Below are positions 1-6,913 of a DNA stretch of 35,831 nt, piece by piece. Positions within the stretch are counted from its first letter, which is position 1. The number at the start of each line of letters is the position of its first letter. The position numbers and the translations under genes are program-made. The notes below the pieces were generated by a model, which was given only the letters and a program-made list of their open reading frames with translations, was not told the DNA's origin and did no database searches. This DNA is from Candidatus Scybalousia scybalohippi (GTDB lineage Bacteria > Bacteroidota > Bacteroidia > Bacteroidales > P3), in contig JAGHSX010000100.1 of NCBI GenBank assembly GCA_018065645.1, positions 1 to 35,831 on the forward strand, written 5' to 3'.

Positions 1-55
1 GTATTAATTTCGATAAAATATATTGACTTTTTTACTGTTTTTATGAAATTAGGTA

Positions 56-84
56 TTGACAAGCTATAAAAACTTCTATATGAT
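56..84 (+). promoter_or_regulatory. sigma70-type promoter
   Basis: TTGACA (56-61), 17-nt spacer, TATGAT (79-84), upstream of the tRNA. Confidence 0.8.
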
Positions 85-126
85 AGCCATATCAAGACGA
101 CATGGATTGTCGCTTTGATTCTAAAT

Positions 127-221
127 GTGTATGAGGCGAATATTGGTTGTTCGTATCGGACTGTAACTCCGACCCCAGATTAGTGATCACAATGTTGGTT
201 CGATTCCAACCATACACACCA
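127..221 (+). tRNA. tRNA-Tyr(GTA), class II with long variable arm and encoded CCA
   Basis: Acceptor GTGTATG/CATACAC, anticodon arm TCGGA-CTGTAAC-TCCGA (anticodon GTA at 163-165), T arm GTTGG-TTCGATT-CCAAC, 3' ACCA. Confidence 0.92.
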
Positions 222-580
222 AGTTTACAAAGTTTCTCCTAACAGTTTAACGGATTAAGTGACACAGCTAACATAAACAATACGTCAGTCACACTAACAC
301 CTCCAACCGTTAAGCTGTATTTTTATTCTCAGAGGTGATTATGATTTCAATATTAATAGTATTCCATATCACTTCTTTAGGTTTTAGTTCAATAGCAATC
401 TTTACAAGTTTAATGATTAAGAAACTAAAACACAAGTTATGAAACAACATCGACAACCTCCAAATATATAAATGAATAGAAAGGGTGTTCGTGAGTTTCA
501 TTTTTAAACAACCTTCTCCCAAGGTGAAAGGTTCGAAGTAATCCTAATCTAATAGATTAAAAACTTCACTAAATTTATTT

Positions 581-731
581 CCTGTAGGGTTAAGTGTCTT
601 ACAGGGCAACAGTTTATCTCGCATGTCCCCTCAACAGTCTTCTAAACTGTTCACTTAAAAGCGAGGGATGGAAGTGGTGAGGATCGTTACCTCCATGCGA
701 GTCCATATTCACAGTCAATATTTTATGGAGG
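581..731 (+). promoter_or_regulatory. candidate structured 5' UTR / RNA switch upstream of the GroES-like gene
   Basis: Several perfect, mutually exclusive complementary segments, including CCTCCAT (690-696), which is complementary to the SD region ATGGAGG (725-731). Confidence 0.5.
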
Positions 732-735
732 AACT

Positions 736-1011
736 ATGACTACGAACACTTCGTTAAAACCAACTAAAGGTCGATTGATCTTAAAAGAAATTGAAGTAGA
801 GAATAAAACAGCAGGTGGCATTCTCCTTACATCTGATAAGCAAGATACCTCACAGGTTATTCTTTGTGAAGTTATTGAAGCTGATGAGAAAACATTAACA
901 GGTGTTTCTAAAGTTTACATTGGTAAACATTCAGGATATAAGATTCAAGTTGATGGTGTTACATACTTATCAGTGATTGAGCAAGAGATTATTGCTTACC
1001 TTGAAGATTAA
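736..1011 (+). CDS. GroES-like co-chaperonin
   Basis: 91 aa; PTKGRLILKEIEVENKTAGGILLTS resembles the GroES N-terminus and mobile loop (xAGGIxL); C-terminal YLSVIEQEIIAYLED resembles the GroES C-terminal strand; SD GGAGG. Confidence 0.82.
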   Translation: MTTNTSLKPTKGRLILKEIEVENKTAGGILLTSDKQDTSQVILCEVIEADEKTLTGVSKVYIGKHSGYKIQVDGVTYLSVIEQEIIAYLED

Positions 1012-1066
1012 ATTTTAGTCCTAGCTTCGCCTCTTAATAATGCCTACTAAGCTAGTTATTAACCTT

Positions 1067-1110
1067 GAGAGAATCCCCTGAAGTTCATGCTTCAGATTTT
1101 GTTTTCTCTC
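1067..1110 (+). terminator. hairpin, possible terminator or attenuator after the co-chaperonin
   Basis: CTGAAG-TTCATG-CTTCAG followed by ATTTTGTTTT, enclosed by GAGAGAA/TTCTCTC. Confidence 0.5.
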
Positions 1111-1303
1111 CATAAGCAACCTTATCAAAGATTCGTTCTCGGTTTGGATTGTGGGTGAGGTACAGCCTTTCAAATGTACTACGAATTAAAAAGAATTTCC
1201 AAACCACTTTTATTCGCATAATGCTAAGTAGGTTAAATTGGAATGCTGTGGTGATCAGCTCCCTCACCAACCTTTTATTAACTTTTCTTATTAAGGAAAA
1301 TGT

Positions 1304-1939
1304 ATGCAAGTTTTAAATTCATTTTTAAATGATAGTTCGGATTTTGTTGTATTAACAGGTGGTGCAGGTAAAGGAGGTTCTTTTACAGGTATTTCTAAGT
1401 TTAAACCTTTTATTGAAAAAGGGAAAACTTGTGCTGTTGTTATTAGAAATATTAAGGATGCTAAATGTCAAGGTGGTTTAATCTCCTTGGTACGAGAGTT
1501 GTTTCCGAACGCAACCTTAACCAGTAATTTGGTATTTTACTTTGAAAATGGGGCATCGATTGTGGTTTGTCAACCTGAAGGTATTATAGGAAAGAAATTT
1601 AATGCTGTGTTTGTTGATAATGCTTCACAAGTTGATGAGAATTACACTATGCAATTTTTCAAACGTGGTAAGAAATGTAAAGTTTGGTTCAACACAGAAT
1701 CAACTAAGTGTCGAGGTTTTATATTCGAAGGCATTAAGAGTTTACTAAAGGATGTTGGTAAATATTACATCTTCCCGACATTTAACAATGGTAAAACAGT
1801 TAATGGTGTTTCTTATTATCATGCGACAGCAATGGATAATGAAGAGCTATTAAAGATAAGTCCTGATTACCTCAAATTACTAAGTTCTTTGAGTATTCAA
1901 GAACAATACACTTTACTTTACGGTTATTTTGTTAAGTAA
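1304..1939 (+). CDS. terminase large subunit-like P-loop ATPase paralog with degenerate motifs, no nuclease domain
   Basis: Aligns by eye to the spliced TerL of this window: FLNDSSDFVVLTGGAGKGGSFTG vs FLQSDADVIVFGGAAGSGKTYMS; FENGASI..VDNAS vs FPNGASL..VDEAT; VWFNTES vs IWLTCNPE. Confidence 0.7.
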   Translation: MQVLNSFLNDSSDFVVLTGGAGKGGSFTGISKFKPFIEKGKTCAVVIRNIKDAKCQGGLISLVRELFPNATLTSNLVFYFENGASIVVCQPEGIIGKKFNAVFVDNASQVDENYTMQFFKRGKKCKVWFNTESTKCRGFIFEGIKSLLKDVGKYYIFPTFNNGKTVNGVSYYHATAMDNEELLKISPDYLKLLSSLSIQEQYTLLYGYFVK

Positions 1940-2111
1940 ACTTTTTCTTGGGTATGAAGTGAGGTTCAGGACTTATCATACCGACAGCCTTAGAGCTACC
2001 TGAATTTTTAAACAAGTAAGGAAACGCTTGAGAGTAGGGATACATTAATAATTGATTACCCTCCTCTTTTGTTATATGTTATGGACAACATAATCAAACA
2101 AGCGATAAATA

Positions 2112-2474
2112 ATGAGTCAATCAATTCTATGTCTTGCAATATTACTATTTAATGAAGCAAGAGGAGAACCACCTAAAGGTCAGTACGCTGTCCTTGAAGT
2201 TATTCATAACAGGAGTCAACATCCTGATTACCCTGACAACTACTGTGATGTTATAAAACAAAAGAGTCAATTTTCTTTTTATAGAAGTCCACATGATTTG
2301 ATACCACCTAAGCATGAACAAGAAGCTTGGGAGCAATCAATAAAGGTTGCTAAGGATTTCTCTAAAAAGAAAACTAATTACACCAACAAAGCATTGTTCT
2401 TCAATCATCAAAGATTGGGTGTAAGGTTTAATAAACAATTAAAGTGTAAGATTGGAAAGCATGTATTCTTTTGA
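2112..2474 (+). CDS. SleB-type cell wall hydrolase
   Basis: LAILLFNEARGEPPKGQYAVLEVIHNR...PDNYCDVIKQKSQFSF is typical of the Hydrolase_2/SleB family. Confidence 0.88.
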   Translation: MSQSILCLAILLFNEARGEPPKGQYAVLEVIHNRSQHPDYPDNYCDVIKQKSQFSFYRSPHDLIPPKHEQEAWEQSIKVAKDFSKKKTNYTNKALFFNHQRLGVRFNKQLKCKIGKHVFF

Positions 2475-2506
2475 TATGTGCTTCTTTTACATTAAAGGAG
2501 ATGTGA

Positions 2507-2875
2507 ATGTCACTAGATGATTTACCTAAAAGGGGTGCTTTCAACAATATCCCTTTAAACTCTAAAAACATTAAAGCTAAGATGAACTCACATATTGAGA
2601 AAGCTTTATCTAACTTAGAGAACCTTTTATACAAGGAAGGTTTGGAAGATAAGTTGGTACAGAAGTTATCAATGGATTACTTAGGTTTATTCATGAAGCT
2701 TGAGCAAGAGTTAAGAGCTACAGAGTTACATAAAGAGAATCTTAAAATGTTAAGATTTAAAAACAAACAAAACGAAGATGAGTATTTACGGAAGAAAGAA
2801 GAAGGTTTTATCGATAAGGTTAATCCTGATATCCCTGATAGTAAATTCTCTATGGACTTCGATGGTATGAGTTGA
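2507..2875 (+). CDS. putative terminase small subunit
   Basis: Small charged helical protein immediately upstream of TerL; assigned mainly by synteny. Confidence 0.45.
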   Translation: MSLDDLPKRGAFNNIPLNSKNIKAKMNSHIEKALSNLENLLYKEGLEDKLVQKLSMDYLGLFMKLEQELRATELHKENLKMLRFKNKQNEDEYLRKKEEGFIDKVNPDIPDSKFSMDFDGMS

Positions 2876-2887
2876 TAAGGAGGTGTA

Positions 2888-2968
2888 ATGTCAGAAGTAT
2901 TATTCAAACCTGCAAGTAAGAAGCAAGCAACATTTCTTCAGTCTGATGCAGACGTAATCGTATTCGGT
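2888..2968 (+). CDS. terL: terminase large subunit, exon 1
   Basis: MSEVLFKPASKKQATFLQSDADVIVFG with start codon after GGAGGTGTA; joins in frame to GAAGSGKT at 3991 to restore Walker A. Confidence 0.88.
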
Positions 2969-3990
2969 AAATAGCACTGCCGACTAAAGTAGAGATACTT
3001 TATGAAAAACCTTGTGAAATCGGTGAAACTCTATTAACATAGACAATACCGAGATTAATGAGGAGTAATAAAATGGTCAATTTAAATTTCATGGGTTTTA
3101 AAAACTATGATGTAACTGAAGATGGTAAAGTATGGAGTCACCATTCAAACAGATTCCTGAAAGGTTCTATCTCTCTGGCACATCATGATAAATATGAAAA
3201 AGTAATGCTGATTGGAAATAACGGTAAGCAACGTTTTATCACTGTACACCGATTAGTTGCTTTCGCATTTTTACCTAAAAACCCTGAAAAGAAATATGTA
3301 AATCATATTGATGGGAATATACATAATAATCACGTAAGTAACTTAGAGTGGGTAACTGCTTTAGAAAATAATATACACTCTATGAATAATGTACGAAAAC
3401 CACAGCTACTAATCGATCAATCATTGATTCTTCCTGTTCGTGGTGAATATAAAGATAGAGGTAAAGGTCGTCACAAAATGACAGAATATGAAGCAATTCA
3501 ATACTGTGAATATATGATGAAAGGTTATCGTGGTTGTGATCTAAGAATGATGACGGGTATATCTCCTGAAATCTTTACAGTGTTTCGAAATCATCGAGAT
3601 CATAAGTTTAAGTATATTGCAGAACGTTATGATTTTTCACACTTACCTCGACCAAAGAAGTTTACTCCTGAGCAAGTTCATAATATTTGTAAAATGTTAC
3701 AGGACGGTAATGCTGTTATGCACACCTACAAAACATTAAATGTTTCACGTGCTGTCGTTAGGAAGATTTACTATCGAGAGAGTCACACTGAAATTAGCAA
3801 ACATTATACTTGGTAATTAATTGTAGAGACTATCGAAAGCACACTTTTAGTGGAAGCAAGTAGAGTACACTCAAGCGAGTGGAAGCGCAAGGGATGTCAA
3901 GAACATCAAGATATAGTCCGAACTTCATGGTGACATGGAGAAGTTCATAAGAGAACTGGTAGAGATTAGCGAACTCTATTGAACAAATTG
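2969..3990 (+). ncRNA. group I intron (ribozyme) interrupting terL
   Basis: Exon 1 ends in T; P1 TCGGT (2964-2968) pairs with GCCGA (2979-2983) with U.G at the splice site; intron ends in G; P7-like GACTAT (3828-3833)/ATAGTC (3913-3918) in the ..AGATATAGTCC.. context; encloses an HNH ORF. Confidence 0.88.
3073..3816 (+). CDS. HNH homing endonuclease (intron-encoded)
   Basis: NUMOD4-like YDVTEDGKVWSHHSNRFLKG and HNH core VHRLVAFAFLPKNPEKKYVNHIDGNIHNNHVSNLEWVT; ATG at 3073 has a nearby AGGAG, so it is preferred over 3058. Confidence 0.92.
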   Translation: MVNLNFMGFKNYDVTEDGKVWSHHSNRFLKGSISLAHHDKYEKVMLIGNNGKQRFITVHRLVAFAFLPKNPEKKYVNHIDGNIHNNHVSNLEWVTALENNIHSMNNVRKPQLLIDQSLILPVRGEYKDRGKGRHKMTEYEAIQYCEYMMKGYRGCDLRMMTGISPEIFTVFRNHRDHKFKYIAERYDFSHLPRPKKFTPEQVHNICKMLQDGNAVMHTYKTLNVSRAVVRKIYYRESHTEISKHYTW

Positions 3991-5412
3991 GGAGCAGCGG
4001 GATCAGGTAAGACCTATATGAGCTTAATGCGTTTCTTGCGTTGGGTTCATGATCCTAAGTTCTACGGTTACGTATTCCGTAAGAACGCAACAGATATGAA
4101 AGGTGGTGGCGGTTGTTTTGATGAAGCTTGTGGAATGATGAAAGCTTTTGATAAACGAGTCACCTACACAAAACAACCTATGTTTTTGAAGTTCCCGAAT
4201 GGAGCTTCATTAAGCTTTATTGGTATGGACGGTTCTCAAGGTAAGAACGCTATTCAAGGTAAACAGATTTCAGCAGCGATGGTTGATGAGGCAACTCATT
4301 TAACTTTAGATGAAGTAGAGTGGATCATTTCTCGTCTACGTACTCAAGCTAAAGAAGTTGATGGTTCACCAATGAAACCTTCTATTTGGTTAACTTGCAA
4401 TCCTGAGAGAGATTCATTTATTTACGATTGGATTAAAGATTACTACTTATACCCTAAAGGTACTGTTGTTGATGGTGAGTTGGTTGAAGGAAGACCTATC
4501 CCTGAAAGAAATGGTGATTACCGATACTACCTAAAAATGGGTTCAGACATGATTTGGTCTAACTCAGAAGAAGAATTAATTAAAACATACCAACACTTAT
4601 TCCCATTAGATAAAGACGGTAAGACAAAATGTAAACCTGTGAAGTTTCAGTTCATTGGTGCAACTTGTCGTGATAATCCACCCCTACTAGAAGCTGACCC
4701 AACCTACGAGGCAAAGTTACTTAACTTAGGTCGTATTGATCGTGAGCGTCTTTATTGGGGTAACTGGGAAGCACAACAAGAAGACGCAGGTTACTTTAAA
4801 CGTCATTGGACTCCTACAGAATCTATTGTAAAACTTACTGAGAATGATCCTATTGTTCGAAGAGTTAGAGCTTGGGATTTGGCAGCAACCCTCCCTAGTG
4901 AATCAAACGCTGATCCCGATTATACAGCAGGTGTTTTAATTGCAAAAACAAGGTCAGGAAGATACATCATTGAAGATGTTATTCATGGTCGTTGGAGGTC
5001 GGGTGAACTTGAGAACATGCTTGTTGAACAAGTTCGGTTAGATAGACAAACCTACGGAAGTATGGTTGATAACTATTTACCTCAAGAACCTGCGAGTGCA
5101 GGAAAACTTCTAAGGCAAGTATTTGCAAAACTCTTTGCTAGTCACGGATTACCAATTAAGTTTTACAAAGTTGGTAGTAGAAACTCCAAGTTAGACAAGT
5201 TCAAGCCTTTCGCTTCTTCTGCTGAGAACGAGTTAATATCTTGTGTAAGAGCAGATTGGAATGAAGTTTACTTCACCGAGTTAGAGAGATTTACAGGTAG
5301 TCGATGTAAGTTTCACGATGATTTAGTTGATGGTACATCAGAAGCTTATAACCTCCTAGCAACAACCAAAGAACTTCCAAAACTAAACGCTAAACTATTA
5401 GTCATGTCATAA
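3991..5412 (+). CDS. terL: terminase large subunit, exon 2
   Basis: GAAGSGKT Walker A, AAMVDEATHL Walker B, IWLTCNPE motif C, RAWDLAAT...D nuclease domain; the ORF-track start at 3979 lies inside the intron. Confidence 0.93.
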   Translation, partial: GAAGSGKTYMSLMRFLRWVHDPKFYGYVFRKNATDMKGGGGCFDEACGMMKAFDKRVTYTKQPMFLKFPNGASLSFIGMDGSQGKNAIQGKQISAAMVDEATHLTLDEVEWIISRLRTQAKEVDGSPMKPSIWLTCNPERDSFIYDWIKDYYLYPKGTVVDGELVEGRPIPERNGDYRYYLKMGSDMIWSNSEEELIKTYQHLFPLDKDGKTKCKPVKFQFIGATCRDNPPLLEADPTYEAKLLNLGRIDRERLYWGNWEAQQEDAGYFKRHWTPTESIVKLTENDPIVRRVRAWDLAATLPSESNADPDYTAGVLIAKTRSGRYIIEDVIHGRWRSGELENMLVEQVRLDRQTYGSMVDNYLPQEPASAGKLLRQVFAKLFASHGLPIKFYKVGSRNSKLDKFKPFASSAENELISCVRADWNEVYFTELERFTGSRCKFHDDLVDGTSEAYNLLATTKELPKLNAKLLVMS

Positions 5413-5427
5413 CAATTGAGGATTTAG

Positions 5428-6903
5428 ATGGCAACACAAAGAAAGAGAAAGACTGTAGTTGTCCCTCCAAAGGAAATTGGAACAGCTAATAGTAAGAGAT
5501 ACGATCAATACTCTGTTTATAATAGGGTTGACCCTAAAGAATTAGAGTTTCCACACTCTGTTTACACCTACGATGAAATGAGTAACAACGTAACGATTGC
5601 TTCTGCTACTACAGCAGTTGATATTATCGCTTTACGTGTTCCTCGTTACATCACCCCTTACGATGATTCTGAAACTCATAAGCAACGAGCTAAATTCTTA
5701 GATGAATGTCTAGGTATTACTAAAGATGCTAACGATATGACTCATTCGTTTGATGACTTCTTACGAGAAGCTTTATCGATGAATAAGTATGGTTTCAGTA
5801 TTCACGAGAAAGTGTTTCGATTAAGACGTAAGAAATACGGTAGTAAATTTGATGATGGTAAGGTTGGTATTAAGAGACTCCCGATCAGACCTCAGTACAG
5901 TATTGAAGAGTTTGTTTATTCTGATGATGGTAGAGACCTGTTAGGAGTTAAACAAGCTTTAAACACCAAGAATATGTCTACAGCGTCAATCGCTAAGTTG
6001 ATTAATAATACTTTAGCAATGATTCCTCGTGATAGATTTATGTTGTTTAATGCAGGTGTTTCTACAGGTAAAGCTGAAGGTGTTTCTCCTTTACGTGGTG
6101 TTTACTATGCTTGGAGAGAGTTACTTCGTTATAAAGACTTAGAGAATATTGCATCATCAAAGAACTTAAATGGTCTCCCTGTTTTGTATATGCCTGCTGA
6201 GAGTATGATTGATGATCCTGATGATCCTGATTCTGCTGTGTTTAGAACACTACGAGATGGTATCTCTAAGATTTCAGTTGGTCAACAGACTTCATTGTTA
6301 TTACCGAGTGATCGTGAGAGTGATTCAGGAGCAGGTGGTAAGTTATACGACTTCCAATTAATGTCTGCTTCATCATCAAACATTACAGCTATTTCAGCAA
6401 CGATTAAGCGACTTACTGATGAGATTCTACAGTGTTTATTCGCTGATATTCTTCAGTCAGACGGTAATGCTGATGATACGAAAACAACAATGATGAATAT
6501 GTATGTTGAAAACCGTATCAAAGAAATCTTCACTAAGATTAACACAGACTTGATTCCTGACTTATGGGAACGCAATGGTTGGGATGTTACTAAACTTCCT
6601 CAGATTGAGTATGGTACTTTGAAAGAAGTTTCTATGTCTGACTTTGCTAAAGCTGTTCAACAAACTAAGGCTGTTAAATTCCTACCACCAACTCCTAAGA
6701 ATGTCAACTATGTTCTTGAGAAGTTAGGTTTCCCTGATAGAGTTTCCAACACTGCAACACCTGATGAGATGAATAAGATTCTCGGTGTTGAGGAAAAAGA
6801 TGATTCTAGAGCAGGTGACGGATTAGCGAAGGGAAGTGGCAACGGCACATCAGATAAGGTTTCTGAAACAGATAATGCTACAAGCAACCTAGATAATAAA
6901 TAA
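5428..6903 (+). CDS. portal protein (DUF935/Mu portal-like)
   Basis: 491 aa directly after terL; portal-like pattern DDFLREALSMNKYGFSIHEKVFR...SPLRGVYYAWRELLRYKD. Confidence 0.75.
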   Translation: MATQRKRKTVVVPPKEIGTANSKRYDQYSVYNRVDPKELEFPHSVYTYDEMSNNVTIASATTAVDIIALRVPRYITPYDDSETHKQRAKFLDECLGITKDANDMTHSFDDFLREALSMNKYGFSIHEKVFRLRRKKYGSKFDDGKVGIKRLPIRPQYSIEEFVYSDDGRDLLGVKQALNTKNMSTASIAKLINNTLAMIPRDRFMLFNAGVSTGKAEGVSPLRGVYYAWRELLRYKDLENIASSKNLNGLPVLYMPAESMIDDPDDPDSAVFRTLRDGISKISVGQQTSLLLPSDRESDSGAGGKLYDFQLMSASSSNITAISATIKRLTDEILQCLFADILQSDGNADDTKTTMMNMYVENRIKEIFTKINTDLIPDLWERNGWDVTKLPQIEYGTLKEVSMSDFAKAVQQTKAVKFLPPTPKNVNYVLEKLGFPDRVSNTATPDEMNKILGVEEKDDSRAGDGLAKGSGNGTSDKVSETDNATSNLDNK

Positions 6904-6913
6904 GGAGAATATA

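Noticed and set aside
310-522. 70-aa minus-strand ORF between tRNA and co-chaperonin gene
   Set aside because: No motif, against uniform gene direction, overlaps one arm of the 242-318 stem
618-705. Calling the tRNA-like fold a genuine tRNA-Arg(TCT)
   Set aside because: 7-nt loop CTTCTAA and TCCA end are suggestive, but there is no D arm, the T loop ATCGTTA is atypical and the variable region is too long; kept only as a tRNA-like UTR structure
1085-1309. 74-aa minus-strand ORF
   Set aside because: Lies in the inverted-repeat-rich intergenic region, no motif, no plausible neighbour on that strand
3979-3990. TTG start assigned to terminase by the ORF track
   Set aside because: These four codons (ttg aac aaa ttg) are the 3' end of the intron; the real N-terminus is exon 1 at 2888
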